The notes below the pieces were generated by a model. It searched no databases. It saw only the letters and a program-made list of their open reading frames with translations, and was not told where the DNA came from. Source: Micromussa lordhowensis (lineage: Eukaryota > Cnidaria > Anthozoa > Scleractinia > Lobophylliidae). Taken from it: DNA of 64,000 bases. The DNA is taken from the NCBI GenBank assembly GCA_964020085.1, contig OZ026595.1:3769314-3833313 (forward strand), given 5' to 3'. The translations under genes and the position numbers were made by a program. Positions 1 to 10,400 of the stretch are shown here, piece after piece (within the stretch, counting starts at the first letter, position 1; each line of letters opens with the position of its first letter).

Positions 1-2517
1 ATATAAATGAAGATCAGACGGATTTACTAAGAGAGGTTTTTTTTATTAATATTTTATCTTTACCTTCGCTCCTCTGTCTAGTTCTCAGATAAAAAAAAGC
101 TGCCGTCTTTGTTTGTTATTTTTGTTGTTGTTGTTGTTAAAAATTGTTTTGTTTTATGTTATGTAAGCAGATTAATAATTTCGAAGAAATTTTTCTGCGT
201 CGGCGGCCAAATGGAAAAAAGTGAACTTGATAAGTTCTGAGCAATGAATTTTCCTTCCTTCTTAAATTACCTGACGTTTCAAGTGAGGGACAACTCACTG
301 CATTTGTTTTACATAACGAAAAGTGCCTTTCAAAATTAAGAACGTGGAAGCTAACAAAGTCGATCAAAATCACACGACGAACTTCGAACCTAATTCGGGT
401 AAGAAGTGCTATTTTTTCACTTTATTATGAAATGACAAATACATTGGCAAAATAATTTTTATGTATCTTGTTCCTCACACTTAAATACAACATATACATA
501 ATTCATATTGCTTTAAACATTCAAACAGGAGCCTACATAGTTTTGGACGGACAAACTTGATATTATAAAACCTTGCTTTTAAAATACAAACAAAAATATT
601 TGGGAAAAAAAAAACATTTCTCTTCATATAATCCTTAGCCCCCAAAAAGACTGTTTTTTAAGTAAAAATCCAATATGTTAAGTTCGCATGCATAATTTGA
701 TCTTATATATCTAAGAGAGATATGAATTAACAAATGTAAAAAAATTTAAATTGCAAAAATGCTTTTTTATGTTTCGGGTCGTTTTTGAAGCTGTAAAGCA
801 AGTCAAAAATACAGAATTTACTAGATCAAAACAAACAAAATGAAAAAAGCGATGGTTCAAAAGAGTAAAACAATTTGAATTCTGCTTCGTCCTAAACCAG
901 GCACTTATTAGATTTTTCCGAGGTAAAGTACATTAAAGGAAATCTGTTTACAGCTGGCATAGTCTATTACGTTGTTTTACATCTTAAAAGCGATCAATTG
1001 GCTTTAAGTAATGTTTGCGTCCTAAAATAAGGTTATCTTGATTATAAAAGAAACAACAATTTTCCATTTAGTTCGCCAATACCAAATTTTGATAACCAAG
1101 GGTGGCTGAGATCTAAAATCTCCTTACTCCTATATGCATTGCCAAGCAAACAGGTTTGGAGAATTAAGGAAGACATCAACTAGAGGTGATTGCCTTGATA
1201 CAGCGCTACGTTTTCAGACTTGGCATTTTAAGAAATTCATGGAAAGTAAAAGGGAAAACTGAATGTCTTTTTTGAATGTTAAAAATAAAATTCTCTCGAG
1301 AAATATCCACAGCTGCTGTATGTTTTTATCTATCTATCTTTGTAAGTACCAACTCTTCTGACAAATTTGCTTCATAAAAAAAATCGATAAATTAAATAAC
1401 TCCCTTATTAGCATAATCATTCGATATCTTATACTCAAAAAACCGTTTTTCAAGTTTTAACATTGGTTATGTAGCGAAAATCTTTTGATACCGCTAAAAA
1501 AGAGCGAAAATTGTAAGATCACTAAATTTGTAAAATAACCAAGTTTATGGGTCGTATCTTGTGGAATCGTAAAGTTATCTACATGTAATATCGCAGACGT
1601 CTGCCTGTATGCTGGAGGGTAACTTTGAACCTACTGACCTAGGATGTCTGTAGCATTTCCCGGATTAGTTAGTAAAACCATATTTTGGCTATTTTTGCAA
1701 GATATGGCTCCAACAAACGGTCATTGTACTAATTGTCAATAAATCTTCAATACTTAGCTAATAACTTAAGTTTACAAACATCTGATATTGAAAAGTCCAG
1801 AAGGAAAACATGATTTCCTAAAGCGTCCATTCACTGCTTGGAAAAGGCTTTGCAGTTGATGAATAGAGTTGTATTCTATTGTGCGCAGCTTGTCTAGATG
1901 CTTTTAAATTCAATTAATGTTTACTCTATTTTTATTTTTATTATAGAACGAATTATAAACACCTGAAACAAACATAAGCTTGTTAGAAATAGCGATGCCT
2001 TCCTTTTTTTTCAAGGAAAGTTCTTTCTTTGAATACATATCATTAAAAAAATATCCTCGAAATTTTAAATAACAAAAAAAATCAAACATTTGGCTCCAAA
2101 ACGAAGTAAAAGCCTTCCTGGCGAATAATTCCGGTGAAATAATAAAATGTTCTTTTTTTAATTCTTAGACCAGATTTTGATGGGTACATATATTGTTATC
2201 TTGATTGCAAAAAGGGTATGTAGCTAAATTTAGCTTGATCGATAAAGGGTTTGAAATAAGTCGATATATTTTTTTTTCCTTCTGCTTGAGACTACTTCTC
2301 GATGAGGTCGACATTTTATGTAAAAGAAATTGAATACACTCCAGAATCTTAGCCTATGAAGCGGGACAAAGTGAGGCGTTAAAAGGGCTTATCGCCTCAA
2401 GTCTGACATTGCAGGGATATCTCATTTCTCTGTAAACTGATAAACAGTGTCTAAATTTGAAACTTCTCGGTTTTTAATTCTGGCTGTGGGGAGTTAATTG
2501 CCCTTTTGACGTTTTGA
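1..2517. other. Left flank outside the tandem array, no gene seen
   Basis: AT-rich sequence with no long reading frame. It has no counterpart in the other units, whereas everything to its right does. It contains a short TTG microsatellite near 119-138 and many homopolymer runs. The first base that can be matched to the other units is about 2518, where the text becomes the same as at 16795 and 54475. A 78-codon minus-strand frame at 137-373 has no family resemblance and no paralogue to test it against. Confidence 0.7.
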
Positions 2518-3230
2518 CTTTTCTTTGTTTCGCGGTCATGAAATTGAGATTTTCTAAAAACCACCTGGCATTGCGAGCGCAGCGATAGCATATCACTGAA
2601 TGTTGTCGCTAGATTTGTTAATCAAGCTCCAAAAAATAGTTTTCCTCGCTTGCCCAAGTACAATATAACGGGACAGTTCCTTGGCCATGTTTAATTTTTC
2701 AGTAAGCTCTCCTTTTTATTTCCAGTGAATTAAACCCCGCCGGATGAAGTAGAAACTTAAAGCAAGGATGTATAAACATATCTCTTTGCTTTTTAAATTC
2801 TCTGCACGTGCGCACCACACGAAAATTGCTTTTATTGACACTTCATGGACACACCTACATTGTTCATGTCATTGTTCCCCAACCAAAACGCCTCATTCTG
2901 GTCAGGTGGATGAGTTTAGAAAGCCAATAAAAAACGAGCACTTGGAAACGATTTCAAACCCGTGTGTAAAATGTTTCTTAATCTGCATATTCATAGAGCA
3001 AGACCAGCACATGAACATGAACAATTTTATTTAATCACACAGAGTTACAATATACTTTAAAGCAAGTTTATTTACTGCTGACATTGAATGTAATGGTACA
3101 GTTACTGAAGTGCCCGAAGCAGAAAGAGCTATTCTTTTCTAAATTAAATTCTCCCTCATTGATTGCGACCTTGTCTTTTGCTTCGGTCTGCAACCTTGCT
3201 TATACACTTCGGCCCTAAAATGGCACTTAC

Positions 3231-3677
3231 CTGGGAAACAACTTTCTCCTCCGGTTTTTTCGACTTTGGCTCGGAATAGCGCTGGCCACACAAGTTTCCT
3301 CTTCTTCACTAGTTTTATGAGGTCTAAATCTGGGGTGCTTACCATTTAGCCACAAAATCCGGAAATTTCGGTTGTAAGTCAAATGGAACAGTAATTTTCC
3401 GGAAAATCCGTTCGGAAATTGTAGACTACCTCCAGAGGTAGTCCTCTTTTCCCGTTCGGAACGGAACGGCGGAAATTTCCTTACCATTTGCCAAATTTTC
3501 CAGTTTCCAGTCTTTCATCAGCCGAAAACAATTACGAGAAATCAAATTTCAAATGGTAAGCGCCATCCCGTTCGGTTGGTTTGCTGGTTTTGGAAAAACC
3601 CTTACCATTATTTAATGGCCATCCCAAACGGTTTACTCTGACAAATGGTAAGCACCCCTGTACTCTGCCATCTGCAT
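3231..3677 (-). pseudogene. Broken copy (U1) of a 38-codon exon-like ORF
   Basis: The intact versions at 34965-35078 and 54773-54886 start with ATG, run 38 codons and end at a perfect CAG/GTAAGT splice donor. In U1 the donor survives (ACTTAC at 3225-3230 on the plus strand), but the reading frame is broken twice: about 5 extra bases near 3268-3272, and the 327-bp MITE at 3332-3658 dropped into the middle. U2 has lost the donor half by deletion near 17545. Confidence 0.45.
3332..3658. mobile_element. MITE-like insertion with GGGGTGCTTACCATTT termini
   Basis: A 327-bp insertion seen only in U1; U3 and U4 keep the uninterrupted sequence at 35059-35062 and 54867-54870. It begins GGGGTGCTTACCATTT and ends with the reverse complement of that 16-mer. 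The motif TTACCATT recurs in both orientations inside, at about 3341, 3482, 3555, 3602 and 3644. No target duplication longer than 1 bp can be seen. There is no coding capacity. The superfamily is not assigned. Confidence 0.75.
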
Positions 3678-3948
3678 TGTGAAGCAACTGGCGTGCTTGC
3701 TCACAAGTCACAAACAGTCATTACCAACGTGGCATAAGGAGGCAACTAAAATAACATCATATAATATCACAGACCAGCAAGCAGCGACTATAGGTGACAC
3801 GGATTCACATTGCAGGTCTCAAATAAAACATATATTTGAATTCAGAAAACCTATTGTAATGATAATTTCTACTGATTTTCTTTGTCGGAGAAGTAATTTC
3901 AAAAACTCGTACTTCGGGTTTCATCAGGTTTCCAAACGTTCAAAACCA

Positions 3949-4535
3949 ATAGATCGTTTTCACCGTCACGCAATGAAAAATTAAATCGAAAACTATCCAG
4001 TGGAAAAAGCTAAGAAATTGTGATGTTATAGAAGATAAGAAAAATAAGACACTTCTCCAAGTTTTAGCCCTGTGCGTTTCCCCAAACTTCAGATATTCGT
4101 CGAAATGTTTCGCGGAAATTTACAGAGCCCAGTATGAAAACGCCATGTTGGTGTACCTCCATGGTACACCAATATGGCGGCCGGAAAATAGTGTAAACAT
4201 CTGGAACTTACTTTGGCTTTCTAGGCGACTGATTATCAGTACTGAAAACACAAGTATTTACATAAGCACTTTTCCTAATGCTCTATCGTCTAACAGGGCT
4301 CAAAATCATGAGATAAGCATATATTTTTCAACAAATTTGATCGTAGCCTTGTGTCACGCACCTCCATAACCCGGAAATTCAAAATGCTCTGGTTTCCAAA
4401 CGAAGCACGCTATTGAGCTGTAAAGTTGTAAACAGATATAAATATGTCACCTCTTATACCTGATGAGGATGAAAACTTTGGTAGATCTTTAGTTTTAGAT
4501 TTTAGAAAGTAATGACGTCACGTGAAAACGATCTA
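3949..4535. mobile_element. TA-type MITE, U1 copy
   Basis: An insertion of about 590 bp present in U1 and U4 (about 55160-55746) but absent from U2 (17800-17810) and U3 (35308-35318), where the flanks join directly. The ends are inverted repeats that read TAGATCGTTTTCAC inward from each side, then diverge slightly into GTCACG and GTGACG. A TA or ATA target duplication is possible but ambiguous. A 74-codon frame at 4145-4369 lies inside it and is not regarded as a gene. Confidence 0.7.
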
Positions 4536-4604
4536 TAATACCACTAAAAATCAAGATGTTTTCTCTCGTTTGGAAACCTGATGGAATCCTCGCACTCGCT
4601 TTTG

Positions 4605-4608
4605 AATT
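4605..4608. other. Empty integration site of the DIRS-like element (AATT), U1
   Basis: The sequence CGCTTTTGAATTAGTACTT runs without interruption here and at 55806-55824 in U4. In U2 and U3 the same flanks are separated by the DIRS-like element, with an AATT on each side (17872-17875 and 22755-22758 in U2). This locates the insertion point to the base. Confidence 0.85.
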
Positions 4609-4931
4609 AGTACTTAAACCATTTTAGTAAGGTTTTAATTTTTTTAAGTATTTGATGACATGTTAGTCAAGTACGGCGCTTTGAACAGAGAAAAAGATAC
4701 TCGAGAAGTATTTTTCTTGGTCTTTTTTGGCGAATTTCTGTCGTTTGAACCTGATCAATTTACAACCCAGACCGCTTGATTCCGAAAAGCAACGTACTTA
4801 CGATAAGGCCACTGCACCTCGCGACAAAGGCGTACTTAATTTACTACGTCAAAGCCACTGCCACTATGATTCCGACCGGGAGTCTTGTGAGTCGAGTTCA
4901 ACGCTTAGACACGCGTCTACCTCAACCCTTA

Positions 4932-4975
4932 CCCTCCCTCCCTCCCTCCCTCCCTCCCTCCCTCCCTCCCTCCCT
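4932..4975. repeat. (CCCT)n microsatellite, U1
   Basis: About eleven CCCT units upstream of gene A. Orthologous tracts lie at 23153-23202 (interrupted), 43643-43723 (about 20 units) and 56140-56163 (about 6 units). On the minus strand each reads as GGGA repeats, a sequence able to form G-quadruplexes. Confidence 0.9.
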
Positions 4976-5156
4976 TAGAGTTCGTGTCACTATTTTGGTT
5001 CTTGCGTCTTTTTTCGCTTCTCACTCGAAAATAGCAAACAAACTGCGGCTGGGTTGTCTTTCTGTTTTATTTGAATATCCTGAAATACTTGGATCGTTCT
5101 TTAAAAAAAAAAATGAAATATTTTTTCCAAGTTCACAGTTTCTGGTTGGAATTTAT

Positions 5157-5787
5157 TTAAGGACGTTCGCGCCCAAAAACTTCCCACGCACAGATTTTTT
5201 TAAATCTTTGACTGACGGTAGAAAATGATAAGATTAGATAATAAACGTAAAAAAAATCGGGGGTCACCGAACTCGTTTTCAAGATAAAGCGTAGCTCAGA
5301 CCATAGCATTTCTACGATTCTCAGTCATTCGAGGCGATTCTGGCCGGATTCATTACTATCGGCATATATTTAAGTTGAAGAATCATCTCTAAGCTATGAG
5401 TGTTTAACACGGCTTATATAGGCCTAATTGATAGATCTTTGCTACATGTCATTAAATCTGCTAGAATTAGTCTTAAAAAAGACAATTTCTAAGTCACGCA
5501 CACCTGTCTCCATGTACCAATTCGACCCTTTTTTAATAGTAGATGACAAATAATTACAACTTCCCACACACAGATTTTTTTGTTTTTTTAGTATAATGTA
5601 GAGAGTTAAAAAAGGAAGTGATCTGCCGAAAAAAAAGTGGGGGTCACCGAGCTTGCAACAAAAATATTCGCACACCAAGTTAACACAAAGGTCATCAGCT
5701 CTATATTTTGTTAAGTTTTCGACTCGGTGCGCGCGCTTGAAAATGACGTGGCACGCGCGTGACCAATGAATAGCGTGCGCACTAGAG

Positions 5788-5820
<33 letters not shown>
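5157..5820. mobile_element. TTAA-flanked MITE, U1 copy
   Basis: Element 5161-5816 is flanked by TTAA at 5157-5160 and 5817-5820. Its termini are perfect inverted repeats beginning GGACGTTCGCGCCC. Inside are two diverged direct repeats (about 5178-5275 and 5560-5660), each holding an ACTTCCCAC box and a GGGGGTCACCGA box. A second copy lies at 56344-57009 in U4; U2 and U3 lack it. TTAA target duplications are typical of the piggyBac and Kolobok superfamilies; which one applies is not decided here. Confidence 0.8.
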
Positions 5821-5874
5821 GAAATAGAAAACATGTGCCTTGTTTCTATCGAGTTATAGAAACACGAGTGAAAG

Positions 5875-5905
<31 letters not shown>

Positions 5906-5906
5906 G

Positions 5907-5937
<31 letters not shown>

Positions 5938-6304
5938 GAGTTCTCCCAAACTTTCACGACTGTTTCTATTAAACAATTAGATTATGAGCTCGAGATTTCT
6001 ATCGCGTGATAGTTGACGAGGGCGCAGCCCGAGTCAACTATCACGCGCTAGAAATCGAGAGCGAATAATCTAATTGTTTTAGTATAAATCTACTAGTCGT
6101 TCAAAAATTTAATCTAAATCCTCTTCAAAGACATTTCAAAAACACAAAGAAACGGCCCCTAGTGCGCGCTGCTACGCTACTCACTATCTATCACAGAATA
6201 GAACGTGGGTAGCGTAGCCAATCAGAGGACGTTATTCGTGATAGAACGCTAGTAGATTTATACTAAAACTCGATAGAAAGACGGCACATGTTTTCTATTT
6301 CTTT
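5819..6304. repeat. Foldback element, U1 copy, split by a nested insertion
   Basis: The same palindrome is intact in U4 at 57008-57195. In U1 the left arm and tip are at 5819-5969 and the end of the right arm at 6269-6304, separated by the nested insertion 5970-6268. The tip contains CACGAGCCGCAGGCGAGTG. An arm module, GTTTCTATCGAGTTATAGAA, recurs at 6418 and 57308, and in diverged form at 15045, 31711 and 52891. Confidence 0.75.
5970..6268. mobile_element. Nested hairpin insertion private to U1
   Basis: Absent from U4, where the flanking bases join directly (57149-57160). It consists of two inverted repeats in series. The first (about 5970-6081) folds AACAATTAGATTA back on itself, with a tip reading GACGAGGGCGCAGCCCGAGTC. 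The second (about 6080-6268) is bounded by TAGTATAAATCTACTAG and its complement. No reading frame is seen. Confidence 0.65.
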
Positions 6305-6305
6305 T

Positions 6306-6902
6306 AGAAAATACCGCGACGAAGAAAAAGAAAAACAATTTGTTTACTTCGATCATCAAAATGTAAATTTTCTTTGTTCGCGCCATCATTACGTCAACAG
6401 CTCGTGCTAGTTCTGTGTTTCTATCGAGTTATAGAAACACGGTTTTAAACCAATCAGCGCGCGTGTTTGCTTTGGGTTATTTTCTAAATCGCATTGGAAA
6501 CATCTTTTTTTGCGCCTGTAAATGTTTTTAAAATAAACGTTTTGATATTCACCAAAGCAGAATAAGTTCAGTAGTCTCTCATGAAACCAAGTAGCGTCTT
6601 TTTTGTAAACAATACACGATGGAAAATGATATTTGCCTACCTCCCCACAATAAATCCAAAATGATATTAATAGGTTAAAAACAAACATTTGAGTTGTTTT
6701 TGGAAAATGTAAAATCTTACATGACAAACTTGAAAATTTCATTTTCTAATTTCCTCGTGCAACGTATGATTTGATGACTTCTTCACTGATATCCGGTGTT
6801 TTACTTTCCAAAGCAAAGAGTACAAAACAAACTTGATAGGGAAGTTCACTCCATGCTAGGAATACAAGCTTGCCGTCAGGCTTTTATATCAACATTGTTG
6901 TG
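6306..6902 (+). other. Gene A upstream region and presumed 5' UTR exon
   Basis: The stretch from about 6490 to 6902 is conserved in all four units and ends at a strong splice donor, TGTG/GTGAGTAC, at 6902/6903. I infer that the transcription start and a noncoding first exon lie just upstream of that donor. A clear TATA box at a sensible distance is not evident; TTTTATATC lies only about 15-20 bp before the donor. The 111-codon minus-strand frame over 6407-6742 overlaps this region and is conserved only because the DNA is. Confidence 0.4.
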
Positions 6903-7436
6903 GTGAGTACAACTTCTCTTGAATTCATGACTTAATTTTAATTTTTTTACGAGTTTGGCTAGGTAGTGAAAGTATTGCTTGACCAAGGTATAAATACTTC
7001 AAAGTAGCTGTTGTAAGTTACAAGAGAAATGTTGCCGTGAAGTTTAGGAAAACCCTAACAACAAAGCGGTAATTAAGAAAACCGTTATGGCAAATGGGAA
7101 CATTTTGCACTAACATTTTAGCCATTTGTATGCTAAAGAACGAATTTGGGTATTTGCGGTGACTAGAAAAAATGTGTATGTCTATTTTTATGTTAGATTG
7201 ATTTAGGATTATAGGAAGAGAAAGAAAACAAATTAAGACGCAATTTATTTCATTTGTCGTTCACCGTTAACGTCATTCTTTAACTCTCTACTTGAGATGC
7301 TTATTCACGTATGGACCAGAATAGTCAATCCGACTTTGAACGAAGTGGAATTTACTTATGAAAAGCCAAAGTTGATTTGTGCATTCCAACATTTTTTGGT
7401 TTGAGTAAATCGAGCCTCATTTGGTTTATTTTTCAG
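6903..7436 (+). other. 5' UTR intron of gene A
   Basis: Donor GTGAGT at 6903 and acceptor TTTATTTTTCAG ending at 7436, 26 bp before the ATG of gene A. The same pair occurs in B (23814-24348), C (44309-44823) and D (57801-58315), each about 515-535 bp. Both signals are intact in all four genes. No transcript is available to confirm it. Confidence 0.6.
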
Positions 7437-7462
7437 TTAGAAGACTTACAAAGGAAAGCGTG

Positions 7463-10400
7463 ATGAATTACGAAGAAAAAATTATCCAGGCCATCTCTAT
7501 TAGCTTAGTTGTTGCTTATTTTCTTTTCAACACCGGTCGCACTCTAAAAGCCATCGAGTTATGCAAGGAAAGCTTACTTTTGCTCAGTGACAAAGCGCTG
7601 AGTATAGAAAAGCAATCACGCCAACTAATTCAAGAAACGAGCTATAAAATCATGTTGAAGGCGTACTGCTATGTCAGTGATCACAGAAATGCGATAGTGT
7701 GCGGCAGGAAACTTCTCGCCATTTACCGCGAGCATGTTGATACAGTCCAAGAAGGTGAGCTTAGCATAGCACTGGCACAGATATATCTGAGTCAAAGAGT
7801 GTATGCTGAGGCAAAACTACTTTATGAGAGAGCAATCACTATCATGCAAAAAACAGGTAACAGGAGAGGAGAAGGAATCGCTTATGGCGGCCTAGGAGCT
7901 GCGTTTCGTTCTCTCGGTAAATATGTCAAGGCTAAAGAATATTTTGAAAAAGCACTTGCGATCAGCATGGAAGTTGGCAACAGAGCAGCAGAAGCATCAT
8001 GTTATGAAAACCTGGGAACTGTGTTTGAGTCTCTCGGTGAATATGTCAAGGCTAAAGAAAATTGTGAAAAAGCACTTGCGATCAGCATGGAAGTTGGCAA
8101 CAGAGCAGCAGAAGCATCATGTTATGGAAACCTAGGAAGTGTGTTTCAGTCTCTCGGTGAATATGTCAAGGCTAAAGAATATTATGAAAAAGCACTTGCT
8201 ATCAGCATGGAAGTTGGCGACAGAAAAAGCGAAGCAACATGGTATGGAAACCTAGGAACTTTGTTTAAATCTCACAGTGAATATGCCAAGGCTAAAGAAT
8301 ATCATGAGAAAGCACTTGCGATCAGCATGGAAATTGGCGACAGAAAAGGAGAAGAAATACAGTATGGAAACCTAGGAAGTGTGTTTCAGTCTCTCGGTGA
8401 ATATGTCAAGGCTAAAGAATATTATGAAAAAGCACTTCCGATTAGCATGGAAGTTGGCGACAGAAAAGGAGAAGCAACATGGTATGGAAACCTAGGAACA
8501 GTGTTTCAGTCTCTCGGTGAATATGTCAAGGCTAAAGAAAATTGTGAGAAATCACTTAAAGTCAACATCGAAACTAGAGACAGAGCAGGAGAAGCATCAT
8601 GTTATGGAAACCTAGGAAGTATGTTTCAGTCTCTCGGTGAATATGTCAAGGCTAAAGAATATTATGAAAAAGCACTTCCGATTAGCATGGAAGTTGGCGA
8701 CAGAAAAGGAGAAGCAACATGGTATGGAAACCTAGGAACAGTGTTTCAGTCTCTCGGTGAATATGTCAAGGGTAAAGAGAATTGTAAGAAATCACTTAAA
8801 GTCAACATCGAAACTGGAGACAGAGCAGGAGAAGCATCATGTTATCGAAACCTAGGAACTGTGTTTCAGTCTCTCGGTGAATATGTCAAGGCTAAAGAAT
8901 ATAACGAAAAAGCACTTGCAATCAGCCTTCAAATTGGCGACAGAGCGTGTGAAGGAACATGTTATAGAAACCTAGGAACAGTGTTTGAGTCTCTCGGTGA
9001 ATATGTCAAGGCTAAAGAATATTATGAAAAAGCACTCGCCATCAGCATGGAAATAGGTTACACAGCGAAAGAAGGAAGATGCTATGAAAACCTAGCAAGT
9101 GTGTTTCAGTCTCTCGGTGAATATGTCAAGGTTAAAGAATGTAATGAAAAAGCAATTGCGATCAGCATGGAAATTGGCGATAAACAAGCAGAAACACATT
9201 GTTACCTAACGAAAGGGGAATTTCATAAAAGCCTTGGTGATCAAGATAAAGCTAAAGCCTGCGTTGAGAAAGCACTTGCGATTGCAGTTGAAATTGGTGA
9301 CAGAGAAGGAGAAGCATCAAGTTACCTCAGCCTTGGGCAAGTGTTTCAATCTCGCGGCGATCATGACGTGGCCGAAGCATATCTCCAGAAGGCACTGTCA
9401 ATAAGTGAAAATATTGGAAACGCTGAAATTGAGTTTCATTGCTATTGTGTTCTTACATTGACGAAATTATCACAAAAGAACTTTCAGGAAGCTTTTTTCC
9501 TTTTATTTCAAAGTATGAATAAATCCGAAAAAATGCGCGGTTTTCTTCAAGACAGCGATCAAATGAAGATATCCTTTGGAGACATGCATGTTTTTCCCTA
9601 TCAGCAGCTCAGTGTATTGTTTAGTTCTGGTGGAAATCCTAAGTTTGCTCTCTATGTTACAGAGCTTGGACGGGCTAGAGCCCTAGCAGACTTGATGGCA
9701 ACTCAGTACTGTACTGAAAATCGTATATTGGCTGACCCGCAATCATGGACTGTTTCGGTTGAAAATGTCATAAAGAAAGAAAGCAACTGTGCTTGTCTAT
9801 ACATTTCTTATTTTCATGATACAGTGTTTCTGTGGATGCTCAAGACAAGCGGAGTCATTCAGTTCCGAAAACTTGAAGTGGACAAAAAGACTCTTCACAC
9901 CAGATTAGCAGAGGTAGCTAGAAATTTGGATGAATTTTTTGCTATCATGGCTCAAAGCTTCCAGAACTTTGGTATTTTACCCGATGAGGATTGCGAAGAT
10001 CGATCCTTGAATGATAACATTAAATCAAATCCTGAATCTTGTCAGGAAGAGAGCCCCGCAACTTTGCGACAAGGTAAGCCTGGGAATGCAAATGATCCGG
10101 AACCGAGTCTAACATTGTTCTACGAACTGCTCGTGAATCCTGTATCCGATTTACTTGACGAGCCTGAAATCATCATTGTTCCTGATCGCAACCTGTACCG
10201 TGTTCCATTTCCAGCTTTACTGGATGAAAGTGGGCAATTTTTATCGGAGCGTTTCAGAAGCCGCGTGGTTCCTTCTTTGTCGACTCTGAAGCTCATCCAG
10301 GACAGTCCTGCAGACTATCACAGTCAGACTGGTGCTCTGGTAGTGGGTGATCCTGATGTTGGTGTGGTGATTTACAGGGGAAGTGTCAATAGAAAGTTCG

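Noticed and set aside
4145..4369. 74-codon frame, also in U4 at 55353
   Set aside because: Lies inside a noncoding MITE; conservation reflects the shared element.
4727..5228. Frames rich in SLPP repeats (also 23035, 43578, 55935)
   Set aside because: Produced by translating the CCCT microsatellite.
5442..5801. 119-codon minus-strand frame, also in U4
   Set aside because: Inside the TTAA MITE, AT-rich, no family features.
6407..6742. 111-codon minus-strand frame, also in U4
   Set aside because: Overlaps the presumed promoter region of the TPR-CHAT genes and is broken in U2 and U3.
7421..7462. Upstream extension of the TPR-CHAT reading frame (also at 24288, 44808, 58300)
   Set aside because: It starts at TTG, not ATG, and crosses the conserved splice acceptor TTTATTTTTCAG. 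The first ATG after the acceptor was used.
7923..8135. 70-codon frame inside gene A, and similar minus-strand frames at 45929 and 59421
   Set aside because: Shadows of the 120-bp TPR repeat in other frames. They recur only because the repeat does.
7910..9469. CRISPR-like array (regular repeats)
   Set aside because: The 120-bp repeats are contiguous coding TPR units without spacers, in eukaryotic DNA.
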